Assembly (NCBI RefSeq): GCF_000972845.2
Contig: NC_040011.1
Span: 24,532,379-24,596,378 of the forward strand
Source: Larimichthys crocea
Lineage: Eukaryota > Chordata > Actinopteri > Sciaenidae
Length of the DNA stretch: 64,000 nucleotides
Direction of reading: 5' to 3'
The notes beneath the pieces were generated by a model. That model saw only the letters and a list, made by a program, of their open reading frames with translations. It was not told the origin of the DNA and searched no databases. Numbering within the stretch: the first letter of the stretch is position 1; every line of letters begins with the position of its first letter. Both the position numbers and the translations under genes were made by a program. Shown piece by piece: positions 13,750 through 27,385 of this stretch.

Positions 13750-14070
13750 AACATCCACAGATCCAGCAGTAACAGAGCAACATGATCACTCATTTAGAGT
13801 TGTGTTTGTGTCCACCTGATGAATCTAAGTTCAACATTCACCCTCTTTTAGCTCTGTTTTTGGTCTCTACCACCTCCTGGGTGAACTATCTGGTTCTTTA
13901 GCTCCACTATACTGTCTGTCTGCTGTTTGGTGCCTAGCAGGTACAGAGAGGATAGTTGTGGGCCAGACACCAAAACAAAGCTTTTGCTCAACATAACGCT
14001 TTAAAAAGTCGAGATGGGCTGAAGATTGGTGATAATTCTCTATAGGTTCTTCATTACAAGGTACACCTGT
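13750..14070 (+). repeat. Dispersed repeat family Q, copy Q1
   Basis: Shares ordered blocks with 16008-16235 in the same orientation: a block around acatccagatccagcagtaacagagcaacat, one around ctctgtttttggtctctac, one around agcaggtacag and one around agttgtgggcc. No coding potential is visible. The relationship to the second copy is direct; the family itself I cannot name. Confidence 0.5.
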
Positions 14071-14987
14071 CACACATCTTTAAATAAAAAGTTTTGTGTT
14101 ATATATAAAGATATCTGTTATTGCTGTTTTAAGAGAAGCAGTTTTGAGCCAGAAGTTTAAAAGAAACTTTAAGGTGCATCGCTTATGTTTGAGGTGCCTC
14201 GTCATTTATTGCCCAGTTTTAAAGCCTTATTAATTGAATCAATTTAATGTTATCATTTTTTTAATTTATTTATTTATTGAGTACTTCACATTTTATTGCT
14301 TTTATTTCTGTTGAATTTGCTGAATTCCTCACTGCTTTTCTTGTATTTTTTTAATTAATTGTGTTTATTTATTTATTCTAAATATTTTATGTTTTATTGC
14401 TGAAACTTTTTAGTTCTTGCTATAATTTATTCATTATCTATTTTTGTTTTTACCGTTTCTACTGTTTTAATCTTGCTCTGTGGAGCACTTTTGGCTGCAA
14501 GGTTGGATCAAAGTTAATTTCCTTAAAATATAAACTGGGACAACTCTTGGTTTTTAGGACTGCTGAGGTTCGACTTATTGGCTGCTCAACAATTATGACA
14601 GTTTGTATTTTACAGCTTCCAGGTGAGTCTGCATGTTAGTGTCGAGGAGGATGCTACTGGAAAACAGCATACATGCTCAAGAAATAGACTAATAGACTCT
14701 GATCAGTAAATCGCTAATAAAAATAACAATAAATTGTAGTCTTACTTTTATTATTCCCTCCTGTCTTTCTCTCTTCATCTCAGTTCTTCTGGTATAAAAA
14801 TAAATAATATGCCCATCCAAGAAAATAGCAGAGCACCCGACTCTTAGCTCCTTCACTTTGGTAAACATCTTCACTCATAAAGGGTGCACGACAAAAGCCA
14901 GACTAGTTTTCATGCTACTATCTCACTGTCCTTGACATCATGCTGCTTGAGTGAGAGACAGAAATAAACAGAATAGGATGTGGTGGT
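14071..14987. other. Gene-free T-rich DNA
   Basis: Positions 14240-14470 are very T-rich (ttatttatttattga-like runs) and end in ctctgtggagcacttttggc, which resembles the 3' tails of some fish retroposed repeats. No reverse-transcriptase coding sequence is present. The remaining DNA shows nothing further. Confidence 0.35.
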
Positions 14988-15088
14988 GAAGAAAAGATGG
15001 AAGGAAAGGAAAGTAAGGGAAAGGAAGGAAAGATGAAAAGAAGTGAGGATGAAAGGGAGGAAATGAGAGAGGAAGTGAGGCAAAGGGA

Positions 15089-15131
<43 letters not shown>

Positions 15132-15470
15132 TGATGTGATAGAAAAAGGAAGGGAGAAAGAAAGAAAAGAAGTGAGGAAGGAAATAGAAAGGCAGGAAAG
15201 GGAACAGAGTGGGAGGAAGGAAGGCAGAAAAGGTACAGGAAATGACAAAGGAAATAAGGAGTGAAAGAAAAGAAGGGGAGGAAGTCAGTAAGTAAATACG
15301 TAAAGAAGAAAGATAGGAAAGGAAGGAAAGGGAAGTGAGGCAAGAAAGGAAAGGAAAGGAAAGGAAAGGAAAGGAAAGGAAAGGACAGAGGACAGGCAGA
15401 GGGTCAGACTGAGGGACAGACAGACATACAGACAGACAGACAGACAGACAGACACAGACAGAAAGGTGAA
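14988..15470 (+). repeat. Long polypurine tract with several microsatellites
   Basis: About 480 bases almost entirely of A and G on the plus strand. Within it are a (GAAA)n array at about 15088-15131, an (AAGGA)n array at about 15346-15385 and a (GACA)n array at 15429-15461. Long frames called on the minus strand here (up to 212 codons of Leu, Ser, Phe and Pro) are translations of the pyrimidine strand, not genes. Such purine mirror-like tracts can form triplex (H-DNA) structures; that is general knowledge, not shown here. Confidence 0.9.
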
Positions 15471-16007
15471 ATAGTGATTTGGGCAGAGAAAGACAGAGCG
15501 AGAGCTGCGGTGTGGCAGCATGTTTGTACAGCTGAACACAAGCTGAAGAAGCCCAGGCCCCTCTCTCACACTCCATTAGGCCCTAAGCTCCACGGAGTGC
15601 TGCACTCAACACATAAACAGCCTCCTGGAAAAGCTCCGGGATGTATGGGAGAGGCAGGGGGGACGCCAGGCTGGCCAGCGAGAAACAACAACTGCCTTTT
15701 CACATCAGCACAATGCCTCCAACTTACTGAAAGAGACTGAGGAGACAAGAGATGGAGACACAGAGGCCTGGCAGGAGACCAGAGGCTTCATTTATCAAAG
15801 TCTCTTACACTTCACATTTCACACTTACAGCGTGAACAGAACCAAAGACAGAGATTAAATAAAAAAAAACATGTTTCTCTAATTTTCTATAATCATGTCT
15901 GAATCCTAGCTATATACAGTACATGCATGCACCTACATATTTGAATGTATTCACTGACATACCATCACTTTGTTCTTTTATGGCAAACCTGTAAGCAAAC
16001 TGTTGCT
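15471..16007. other. Gene-free DNA flanking the purine tract
   Basis: The first 250 bases are GC-richer. Frames on both strands there (15474-15740 plus, 15566-15748 minus) overlap antisense and lack domains. Nothing else seen. Confidence 0.4.
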
Positions 16008-16235
16008 TATTTACACATCCAGCACTTACAGAGCAACATTATCATTCGTTCAGAGTCGCAATGAATACGTCCAATATACATAATCCTTTATTTTTATTTT
16101 TGCTCTCTATCAACTCCATTATCTGACTTTTTAGCAGCCAGTCACCAACTGTGTCTGAATACAGCTACCTGCGAATGAACCGAAACAGTAAAGTTGTGGG
16201 CTGGATAGTTAAACAATGAGCCACTATAAAGCTCC
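16008..16235 (+). repeat. Dispersed repeat family Q, copy Q2 (diverged)
   Basis: Matches Q1 (13750-14070) in block order: acacatccagcacttacagagcaacat near 16013, ttttgctctctatcaactcc near 16098, and agttgtgggctgg near 16193. Clearly more diverged and somewhat shorter than Q1. Same orientation, about 2.2 kb away. Confidence 0.45.
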
Positions 16236-19200
16236 GTAAGGCGGTGGGATCCTTCCCTGCATGTTCACTACCCTTTTTACATTTGATACACCTTTATTTT
16301 TATTTTCTTGTTCATCTATACGATCTTAAGGATATTTACTCCATGATTTGATAGTCCACAATGGAAAGATGACAGGATATGAGAGGACAGAGATGGGGAA
16401 TTACACATCCTCAGCTGGATGTGTATTCACATTTATTGTAGTTGATGTAAACAAGCATGTGTTGCACAAGATGTAGCCCCTCTATGCTGTCGGGTTTTTG
16501 GGTGTTCTTGGAGCTGTGATGTTTCAAAAATCAAGTCAAGGTCTTAAACTGAAGTGCAGCCTGGCAACACATTTCAGATTTTCAACATTGCATTAAGTCA
16601 CACTTGGAGAAAAGTTAAACATGGAATTAAAATCAATGTACAATGCTACACAAAGTGGTTTCTTTGTGGTTTTTGTAAACTCTTTTTTTCCCCCTCTCTG
16701 AGCAGTGAGTGATTTTGATTGATTTGCAGAAGGTCGCTGCACTTTGTTGGTTACACTTGAATGCTTTATAAATGTCGGAAATGTTCCATCTGAGGCGTTT
16801 AGAAAAAGTAGGAGATATACACTACACTATGTACTTTACCTAGCAGATAAAATGTTTTTTTTTCTTCCTGTATGACTGTTTTAAATGGTTAAATTCTTTG
16901 ATACTCAACTAGACTGAACAAGAAAAAAATGACTCAGGTTCTCAGTAGAGGATTTCAGGGATAAAAATGTATTTCTGTTGCATAAAATTTTGCACATTTA
17001 TCATTATTTTTTTGCCGTTTTCTTTTTATCTTTTGAAACAATATGAGAAGTACTCTCTGCCCAGTCCACACTGAGGTCATAACCTCTGACAAGGGGTCAT
17101 TGGTAGACATTGTTTCAATCTCTATTCTCAATGTCTTCTTTTAAACAAGTTTCAACTCTTTGCAAGTTAACGTGATGTCATTACAGAAATTAATAGAAGC
17201 CAAATGCTGCCTGGAAAGTAGAATAAACATATTTAAGAATCTAAAAGACTGGATTTCTTTGGAAAATGCTCAACAATAATATAAAGTTCATATGATCTCT
17301 TGCAAATAAGCCAAAACATGCAAAGACTAGGATGAGCCTTTTTACTGTAAGTATAATAGTCATGATCAAGTCCATTAATTCTTGATCTGGTTGTTCTCAA
17401 CCTACAGGAGCCACACATTGAGTCTCAGCCAACCGCCTGGCACCTCCGCCCTGCAATTCCACCCTCCCCGCTGATACCCAGAGGAGCTCCCCTGCTTCTG
17501 GGTCAAGTGATGTGAGGGAACAGATAAGTTTGGGCCGGTGCAGGGAGAGACTAAACACACGCAGAGGGGAATGTCATTGTTTTGGAGACTTTCAGGAGGT
17601 TTTTATGTACTCAGCTGCTCTCTGGCTGCTGCGCAGCATCAGTACTGGATCACAGTTCCACGCCGTTTACTGCTTTTCTGCACGATCAGATCTACGCCAC
17701 ACATGCCGAAACTGAGATTTTCATTTTTTCTGGGACTTTGGATGTCAGTCGGTCTTACTCTATTGCACTTATTTTTCTTCTTTGTGATTATTCCAGATAG
17801 AACCTCGTCTTATAAAAACTTTATTGTTAAGTGAAATAATTATTGTTTTATTTTTTATATTTTCAAAGACATCCAAAGTAGAATAGAAACGTTCATTGCT
17901 AACACACAATGAACATTTACCTCATGAAAAGCAAGCTAAAAATAAAAATAATGAAATGAAATTTGCAGACAGAAAATTAAATCTGCATTAGATGCACATG
18001 ATCCTGTCCCCTTAAGGATGAACCTTACATGCTGTTATTTCTTTCTATTTGATGTATTATTATTATTATTAATATTATCAATATTATTATTATTTTGTCT
18101 TCTATGAACAAAACAAACATTTTAAACATTTTGTCAACATGAGTTTTGGAAAATTTTGGAAAATGGGAAAAGGTTGTACTTTTAATTTTAGTTAGTCGTT
18201 ATTTTGCAGATTCACATTAAAAACATGAATGTGATCAAATAACTGATGATGATGTATAATAACATGTTAAGATAAGGTAAAAACAGATTAATCTGTTGAG
18301 GGGAAATTCACAAGCTACCTTGTAGCATATGCTGTAATTAAAATGAGCTCTACCTTTAGCAGCTGCAACAATAATGATAATAATCAAACAATATAATATA
18401 CAGTATTCTGATATGGGCCATTTGATGCTTTAAGTATATTTCGATGCTCATGCTTTTGAACTTTTACTCAAGTAAAGATCTGACTTCTTCCTGTTCGTAG
18501 TTTCAGCCGTACTCCTAACATCAACTGTTAAAAAACTAACAAACTGTAGACTAGAAAAGGAAATGAACTTGGTGCAAGTGTATGAAACAAAGTGCCACTT
18601 TCTTCAGCTCATCAAGAACTGTTCATTATTTTTCATATGAAGGTACCATTTGTTTTTCCTTCAAAGCAGTACGGGAGCACTCATGATGACAATGGTCAGT
18701 TGTTAAAAGTCCTAAACACATGAAGAGCTTCTTTCACCACGCGGGGTATCGTATTTTAAGGCATTCCATTAAGAACTGGCACCCTCTCAATGTTTACGCA
18801 TATGTCACATCTTCTAAAGAACACATATCTATCATTGGATGGAGGCGTTTTATGGATACGGGACCCGTATTAACTCCCGAAAAAAATTGGCTGATTTGTT
18901 TTGGGTGTACGTGCAAGCAAAGGCAGTTGTATTTTGGAGTTTGAGTCAAACAATGCATCCTTTAGACTTTTTTCATATTGTAGCTGGTTTGATAAATGTT
19001 GACCTTTTGGCACTGCAATTACATGTATGTTATAAATGTATGCTTAGCATGCAAGGTATGTATCCAAGAGCACCTCCACTTATAGTAGAAAGGGTCCTGA
19101 AACACACCTGCACATGTTTGAGACAATAAATCTCAAAATCCAACAGGCACAAAGAAACGTTTCTACTTCAGAGAGTCCAGAAGATTCATTCATTCAGTCA

Positions 19201-21988
19201 ATAGACAGGTGTCCATATTGAAGCTATATGATGAAGATGTCAATGACCCAGCAGATGACCCCCACACCCTCCTCCTCGCCTCGCACAAAAATCTCGAGGA
19301 CGCCTCCACAACTCAAGTCCGGCACTTCCAACACCAAAGCCAGACATGTGATGTGCCGAAGCGCTGTGACGAGGAGAGCATCACTCAAGTGTGACGGCCA
19401 AAGAGATGACTGTTTTCCAACGGCGTTGGTGGAGTTTTTTAGACGCAACAGCGAGGACCACACAGAAGAAATGGCTCCTCTCCACCGGCTGACTGATGAT
19501 TAAGCGAGACGTAGTGTATTTTCCTATGGCTCCATAAAGACACAAGCTGGGAGAGCCGTAAAAGACGGTGCAGAAAGACAATCGGCTGGAAATAAATAAA
19601 GCCGAGTGGGAAAAGAGAGGCGAACATGGGTGAACACTTATTTTCTCACCAATAAAATCCAAAAACTGGCCACTGTCTGCATTTTTCTTTGTGTGCTTAT
19701 TTGTTCAAATGTCTAAGCTTGTTCGTCAGCCTTTGTTAACTGGAACGAGTATGTTTCATAATGTAGCCACAAATCACTGAATCCCCCCAGCCAGAATATT
19801 TTCTTGTGATTGAAATCAATGCTTAAAATAGTAACATAAAGAAGTAATAAAGGATTATGTTTAAAGGATTATGAACTTTCCTTTGCATATTCCAGCAATG
19901 ATAAAGAGTTCTGTGATATAATACGCCCCTATGAGCCAGCTCCTTCCAGTTCTTCTTCAGATTAATGGCCCGTGTTGGGAAAAGTGTTCAGCGAGGCATA
20001 GAGCATAAATAAGGTCTTTAAGTAGGCAGCTATGGCGGCTGTGGGCTCAGTGGACGGCTCTGTCTACACACAGACAAAGACCGAGCTGTGATTTACTGGT
20101 CCTACATTACGGCTTGGCTCATACAGATAAAAGGGAGACGCAAAGAATGTGGTCCGTGACTGCATGTGATCTTCCAAAGTTACATAAACCACCAAGCGGT
20201 GTCAATGGAAAAGTTTTACCTCAAAGTCACTTGAGTACTTGGAGAAGTTTTGATGCTTGCCCAGACAGTGTTTTCTTTTTTGTTTTCTGAAGCTCACAAC
20301 TAGAAATAAGGTCATGAATCCTGCAAAGTGGCTGCTTTGTTGGTTGGATGATGTAGACTGTCTGGGTCAGAGCTTGGCCTCAGATGTAACCCAATCTTAA
20401 CCCGCATTTTTACTTTCAATTTTAGTGCAGCTGTGCAACTTGAGCCAGCTGTAACTTAAAAACAAGATCTTCAGCTGGCGGCTTTCTGACCTTTCCCCTA
20501 TACAACATATATAAACTCCCCTGCAGCATCAACTTATGATCCTATGTGTTTGATGTAACGCCTTCATATTATTATTCATTTATCATTTTTCATGAATAGA
20601 AATCATGGGTCTTTTGGGACTTGGGAAAAGGAAGGATCTTTGAAAATTATTGGCTGGCCTTAACCTACCCATAACCCTGTAATACAAGCATGTCTCCCTG
20701 AAATTATGTCTATATATCACTTAATTGTAAAGACATATATGAACCTACACTAAACATATTAGTAAAATGGTCCAAGTCGTTTCAGTTTCAATAATACTTC
20801 AAAATACTGAGTTTGAAGTACTTCTATTCATTTAAAAACCAAAAACCAAAATACATTTCTGATGCTACTCTGTCCTGTTCCTGTTTGCTAATGTTTTTTT
20901 TTACTAAATTATTAATTTTACATTTGATTAAATTAGCTTCTTTTACTCTGTTTTATTCAACCTTTGCTAACATTTGAATTGCATTTTATTCTACTCCTTT
21001 TAAATCATATTTCTATGTCTTTTTATATCACCACTTATTACTGCCTTTGTATGCCATGTTGTGGAAAAGTGTACAAACACACTTGCTTCTGCTTATTGTG
21101 GATTTTTTTATGACATGTGTGCCAGTCTCTCAGTTACAGTATGTGGACTCAAGAGGAGCAGTTGTTCTGAATAAACATAAACAATAACTTATCTATTTTT
21201 TGACCTGGTCCAGGTGAATGTTGGAATCCTGAGAAAATGTTCTGCTTATATAATTTCTTAGCTGTGCTAACACCAGCTGCAAGAAAACTACAAAACTACA
21301 CAATTCCTCTGGAAAATACGTCCAGTCTGGAGCTATGTTGGTGACTCATGCTGGAAAACAGTGAATGGACACAAACAGAAACATGAGTGTTTCCTCCTCA
21401 GTGGATTCCTTGAGGAGGCGGAGGAGGAGGAGCACATAGCAGCCGAGTTAATTTAGCATTGAGAGCAGGTCTCATTTTAAGTAACCCTGAAAGAGTGAGA
21501 GCAGATGCTCACAGCCTCAGCAGCTGGGTGCTTAAGACTGCAGAGATCTTAACGGTTGACTATATAGTAACATACCGCAGTGGACGGGAGTCAGCGCACT
21601 TGATCCATGAATTTAAGGGCTGAAGAGCGAATACCACCCACTGAATACCACACACAGCTGTGCTGCTGCTGGGGAAGGCTGACACACCAATATGCCTTCA
21701 CCAGCAGAGTGATAACAGATGGAGATACGGGAGTCAGAGCTCCTAATCCAGAAGTGTTATGTGTTGGTGTTGAGCTTGCGTAACCCTTTACATAGAAGAT
21801 GAGGGGAGATGTTAAGTGGTCTCATCCCCTCTTCATGCGTTAAATATATCACAGCCGAGATATGAAGGCCTCAGCTTCCTTGGCACATACGTTATCAGCA
21901 CAGTGGTCCTTTTGTCATGTATGAGAATGTCTTTATGATGCTTTGGTTTACACAAAATGAAACAAAACACAATGTGTTACTTTTGAAG
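16236..21988. other. Gene-free unique DNA, 5.7 kb
   Basis: No exon supported. A (TTA)n-like run lies at about 18055-18096. A cluster of overlapping frames on both strands at 19209-19662 lies in a slightly CpG-richer patch but has no recognisable domain and no plausible splice structure. Positions 20870-21080 are T-rich. Positions 21410-21435 hold a short GGA-rich run. Confidence 0.4.
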
Positions 21989-22147
21989 TGTTGGTAGGTG
22001 CATTTTCTTGCCATCTAACAGTGCTATGTTAGCAGTTATCCTCTGTTCCCAGTGTTCATGCTAAGCTAAGATGCCTGTCTGGTTCATATTTACTGTAAAG
22101 ACATCAGTCTTCTTATTTCTCAAAATGTACAACTTTCCCTTTAAAGA
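21989..22147 (+). repeat. Family P fragment P3 (right half)
   Basis: Contains the family motifs ttggtaggtgcatttt, catgctaagctaag (22058-22071), a block around catatttactgtaaagac, and the terminal caaaatgtacaactttccctttaaag. Corresponds to the right-hand half of the element; the left half is missing. Confidence 0.5.
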
Positions 22148-24740
22148 CTACTTCTTTGCAATTACTAAAGTTTTGAGTAAAGTACCAAAAATTTCTCCAG
22201 AGTGATATCATATGGCAGGATATAACTGTTTCTATTCAAGTAAAACATTTCTGTAATTCTTGGCAGTAAAAACAATGGAAATGAACCTGCTCTATCACTC
22301 TTATTCCATTTTCGAGCAATGTCAAAAAATCAATCATCAGCACCACAGAAGAAGAGATCTGGCCAAGTGAAGGAGGTCTTGATTTAGTAATCAACTGAAA
22401 TAACAGTACAGGGCCAAACAGATCTGTGCGTTGATGGATCACTTCACGAGTGCCATGATAAATGAATATGGTGATGAATGTTGCTAAACTACGCTGTGAT
22501 TGGTTGCAGATCGACTCTGCTCTTACAAATGATCTCACTTTTTCAAGGGACAAATATTATCTTTTCAAAGTGGAATGCTTACAGTGCAGGAGAAGAGGAG
22601 AGGCTCTCCGGCTAACAGTATTTTCTTTTAAAAAGTCTTTGTTTGCAGGCCTGGCCGAGGTGAATGCTGAATGATTTTATGTTGACAAAACGTGGTGCGC
22701 TGAAACAGAATATTTTTGCAGATCTGGAGAGACTGATTTAAAAAGCAGACATAATGAAGGCCTTGACATTTGGATAAAATCAGATACAGAAGATGAAGAA
22801 GCTCAAGATCTAATCTATGCAACAACCTTAAAAAATGATCACAGTCACTTGACAAGTATTTAAAGTTATAGAGATTTTGCAGATTCAGAATAATACATTC
22901 AGGGGTCAAAGTAGGATTTAGCAGGTGAGGGGAACATTAAGGTCAGGCTGCAGCAGGAGAGGGACAATAGTTAAAGTCTTCCCACATCTGTTCCATGCTT
23001 CCAAAATGTGAGAATTTGCTGCTTTTATCCATTTTATTAACCAATGATTCAATGTCTTAGGGGTTTTAGACTGTTGGCCAAATAAAAAAAGTCATTTGAA
23101 GATCTATGGAGCCCGGAAACTGACATACTGTAATAAAAAGCTTATTAGACAATATATAACTAAATACAAGAATAAAGCACAATGTTAATCTGTTAAGTTA
23201 GTTATCCCATTATCTCCTGCTACATACATGCAGGGGCCGTTACAACCTGTTACATTATCAGCATTTAAATGCCATTAAACACATTAAGATAGGACAGAAA
23301 TAGCAAACACACAAACAATATCTTCTCGCTGGACAGAGCTACGAATGATTAGTAAAAAAAATGAAGATGTTGTTCATGTTAATAGATGAAGAGGGAGCTA
23401 TCATGGCTGCATGATTGGTGACGGATAACTTTATATATGATACCTTTAGAGTTTAATGTTACAGCTTTCAAAAAGATTGCCAGATTGTCTGAATATACAG
23501 CGAGACTGACAGGTATTTGTCATGTGATTGTAACTTACTATACTATACTATTTTCATTTGAATGACAGATCCACTGTAACATTACTCTTTCCCCTGGATA
23601 GTGCCGTCTCAAAATAATGAAGTTAGATGGTAGAGAAATCGGCATTTAGAGTCCAAAAGCGGACAACTGTAATGAAACTTACTTTAACTTAACTTATAAA
23701 TTGGGACAAAGATGACATCTAATTAACCCAGCACAGACATTAGTGTGGGGAGCAGGGCTTCTGCCTGATGGACGGTTGCACAGTTAACTGGTGTTGCACA
23801 TTATTAAAATATAAGAAATCTAATTTGACTGTGAAGTGCTGAAGTGTTTCTGGTGTTGACTAGAGAGGGTAGCAATGTTAAATCTACCAGTTGACTAATT
23901 CTACATAGCCCTAGTAACTATAGTTGTACAAAAGTACAAAAGTAGAATATTTCCTGCTTAAATGTAGTGGAGTACAAGTATAGTACAGTATAGTTGCATG
24001 GAATGAAACGTACTTCAAATCTGTACTTGAACAGCACTTGAACAAACAAAAACATGACCATGCCTTTTCTTTTTGTTCCTTTGTAATCACTGTAATTCAA
24101 GCAATGTTTTTTTTTTTTATATCTCTCCACTCTGTATTCAATCAGTGAGGATTGTCGTGAATAGTACAGAGAGTACTTCTAAATATGGCTAGAACTGGTC
24201 ATTAAATTATCTTTTATGATCGAACTTCTCTCAAGTGTCTTTATGTATTTTTATGTCTGGGCCTCTTTGGAAGCCTTATTTTCCCATTCAATGTGTAATT
24301 GTAGAAAATGACATTATAATGGTAACACTGACTGGACAAAAATTGGTGGGTTAATGGCCGGTAACTTTTATTACTTTAAAAGGGAAATTAAGAAAAAGTG
24401 TGCGAGTTGGTTTTTCTTTAATAGCTTACTCCCTAATTGGGTTTTTTTTAAATAATTGCATTGAGTACAGCACTGTGGCCTCCCTGCTGTTCACATCTAA
24501 AATAAAATCCCATTGCTGCTTGTTCTGACTTGGAATAGTCTTGTAATACAGTTCTCTGGATTCAAAGATAGACGATAGAGTTATATAAGCTGTACAAAAG
24601 GGATTTGTTTGAACAAGATATGCTGCAGTACAAGGCTCTGTTAGGTTTAAAGCACATACTATATGTTATATCCAGAGCCAGAGAGAGAGAGAGATTGTGC
24701 TATAATCTTGTGGGCAATGTACCCACAATATGCATTATAG
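22148..24740. other. Gene-free unique DNA
   Basis: No exon supported. Frames at 22236-22553 and 22628-22909 (minus) show no domain. A T-run lies near 24108-24119. Nothing else recognised. Confidence 0.4.
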
Positions 24741-24754
24741 CCACAAGAGGGGGC
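24741..24754 (+). promoter_or_regulatory. Weak CTCF-like motif
   Basis: ccacaagagggggc agrees with most of the CTCF core but has a mismatch in the right half where GGC is expected. Low confidence as an isolated match. Confidence 0.2.
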
Positions 24755-24910
24755 CAAGTACCCAGATTAGATCTTCACACACTTGTGCATGTACTTGAAC
24801 CGGAATATTCAATGAAGTAGAAAGTGTGGAACTGAAAACTGATTTAATTGAGTGTTATGTGCTCATATGGTTGTCCAGGTTTGTAATTTTCTACTTAACC
24901 TTCACAGAAA

Positions 24911-24980
24911 AAGATCAGATTAGATAGGATCGGCCGATACTGATCCACAGAGGGTAGATTCATGTGTCGCAGCAGCACAA
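24911..24980 (+). repeat. Retroposon-tail-like fragment
   Basis: The blocks agattagatagg, tactgatccacagaggg and gattcatgtgtcgcagcagcac resemble a motif (ttattgatccc, agaggg, attcatgtgt, gcagcagcac) that recurs in fish LINE and retroposon 3' regions. Degenerate and non-coding. Assigned from memory of the motif, not from a search. Confidence 0.35.
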
Positions 24981-25021
24981 GGACAAACATAAGTGCAGAT
25001 AAATAGAGATAAATAGAAAAT

Positions 25022-25040
25022 ACACACACACACACACACA
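25022..25040 (+). repeat. (AC)n microsatellite
   Basis: Nine to ten uninterrupted AC dinucleotides, directly after the retroposon-tail-like fragment. Confidence 0.9.
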
Positions 25041-26650
25041 GAATAATACAGCATATACGTTGTATTCATCTGTATTCATATAGAAATATAGTAAACATGT
25101 AAAAAATATATATAATAAACATAATATATTATGGGCTATAAATATATGATGGTATAGTGCGTGTTCAGATTAATAAATATTGTTTAACATAACAAAATAT
25201 GAAAGTTATTCCAAATAAAGACAACTATGATGGATTAGTTTGATGTTTCAGTGTCAGTTAAACTGACTATAATAATCCAGGAGGATGGTGGAAGACATTT
25301 ATCCGACAGTAGAGGGAGACAGCAGCTGACAGCATGAAGATCAGGTGAACATTAAAAGCATCAATGTTTTCTTTTTATTAATTAAAACATAATAATGATA
25401 GAAAACTGTCAAACTGGAGCATTCTGCATATCACCTGTAACTGTTTTCTTTAATGTGTTTTTGTGAATGATTACACTGTAAAATGTTTTTATGTATTTAT
25501 TTGATTTTTCTTTTCAAAAAAGATAGAACCATGATTTTTACTGTACTGTACATCCAGCACTATGTTCTTAGTACCACTAAAAGTGTATTTTGAACAATTA
25601 CTAAACAGCTAGTACTACTGTGCTAGTACTAGTATTGTTGTTACTGCTATTGTAACCCCACTACCACCTTAACTATTTGTAAAACTGTCGGTCTAACACT
25701 TGCAGCACGACTTTAGTATGCTACTGCATGTCTGATGTTTGATTGTTCATTATCTGATTAAAGGGCAACAATGTTTGGCTCAGTTCTTCTGGTTGGATTT
25801 TAAAAATGTGTTTTTTTTTTTATTTTTATGAAAGAACTCTTTTTGTGTCAGATTTTTTTCATTATTATTGTTTTTTTTCTTAATCACTACATTCATGATA
25901 AGTACATTTGACACCAACACTGTAACTAATTCTACTTTGAAGCAAATTAATTACGAAAATTTAATTCAGTAATCCATAAAATCATGAACAGTACAGTGCT
26001 CCCAAACCAGTGCTAATTACTGTACAGATCATAATATGTAAATAATAAAATTAAACTATATTAATTATATATTATATTAACTATATTGAATCTAGAATAA
26101 GAACTACATGTAACACTAATGACTGTCTGCAGTGGCTGTTTAATTAGATAATCAGAAAATAAAGAGATAAGACAGGAAGAGGTTTTTAATAGATGAACTG
26201 TATTACATGTCATCTCCTTTGTCACTCACTTCACACTGTACTATTAGATTATCTAACCATGCAGAAACACCTGAACGGTGTTAGCTGTGAGGAGTGATAC
26301 TAAAGAGCAAAGAAACACTTACCTTGTACACACAGGCAGAAGTCTATTTTTTGCATACAAATCAATCAGATCCAGACACGAGTGATCAGATAAATCTGTG
26401 ATCTGCAGATTAAGACAAAGAGTTGGAGAATTAACCCCAAATGAGACTGCTTCAAAGCTTCCTCCACACAGGACGCCTCGGGCAAAGAGTTGCCTGGAGT
26501 GGAGAGAGATGCTGAGGAAAGTGTAACAGAAATATAACAGATTACATTTACACACGTGAAATCCAATATATTCCATTCATATAGCATTCAGCATTCATGA
26601 GGGGTAAAGAAATACATTTTACATAATATGCTATAATGCAATTGCAACCA
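25041..26650. other. Gene-free AT-rich DNA
   Basis: Very AT-rich. No exon supported. Two overlapping minus-strand frames at 26319-26587 have no domain. Nothing else seen. Confidence 0.45.
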
Positions 26651-26973
26651 CTTGACATTTTGGAAAATATGCTAATTTATTTTCTTCAAACAATAAGATG
26701 GATCCCACTCTTACATCTGTATGATAAGAAGGTGCAGGGAGGAGATGGTTAGTGTGGCTTTGCCTAAAGACCGGAAGCAGCTAACCTGACTCTGTCCAAA
26801 GGTAATAAAACCTTCCCATCAGAACCTCGAGAGCTCACTAATTTACACATTATATCAAATCTGTTTAACCTATACAAAGAAAAGTGTAAAAAACAGCAAT
26901 CCACAGATTTACCAGGGATTATGTGCTTGACTATTTCTTAGCCGGGATCAGTTGCCAGGCAACCAGCAGATAC
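26651..26973 (+). repeat. Family P fragment P2 (left part)
   Basis: Starts with cttgacattttggaaaatatgc and carries the internal family blocks ctgactctgtccaaaggtaa (26788-26807), gagctcactaatttacaca and ttatgtgcttgactatttctt. The right inverted terminus is missing. The right-end fragment at 27697-27795 could be the other part of the same insertion, separated by about 0.7 kb of unrelated DNA. Confidence 0.5.
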
Positions 26974-27336
26974 ACAAGACAGAGTATGGCCCCCTGTAAA
27001 CTGTCATTGGGTCGCTTTGCATGGATTAAACATGTCTTGTCTTAGTTTTGGAACTTTAGAGGTGCAGACCGAGGATTCACAGACTCAATTTGCCTACGTA
27101 TTGTGATTCCTGTTATAAATAGTTGCAAATTTTAATCATTTTTCTGATTCTTAAATCTATTTTATCTGAATAACCAGCACTTCTGTCACACATTATACAC
27201 TAAGACATAATGGGACACTAAGACATTGCCATTAATACACAAGTGAAATTAGCATTAATTAACAAAAACTTGTGTGCTTATATGTAACAGGCATTTGCCC
27301 TTTGGAAATAAATAATAGCTGCTGACTTCACATTGC
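26974..27336. other. Gene-free DNA between family P fragments
   Basis: Contains a short near-duplicate (acactaagacat twice, around 27197-27225). No coding or RNA feature seen. Confidence 0.4.
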
Positions 27337-27337
27337 T

Positions 27338-27385
<48 letters not shown>

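Noticed and set aside
14910..15576. Long minus-strand frames up to 212 codons rich in Ser, Leu, Phe and Pro
   Set aside because: They are translations of the pyrimidine strand of the polypurine microsatellite tract, with three overlapping frames open at once. This is a low-complexity effect, not a gene.
19209..19662. Cluster of frames in a CpG-richer patch
   Set aside because: Five overlapping frames on both strands with unrelated products and no domain. Most likely a consequence of higher GC and fewer stop codons.
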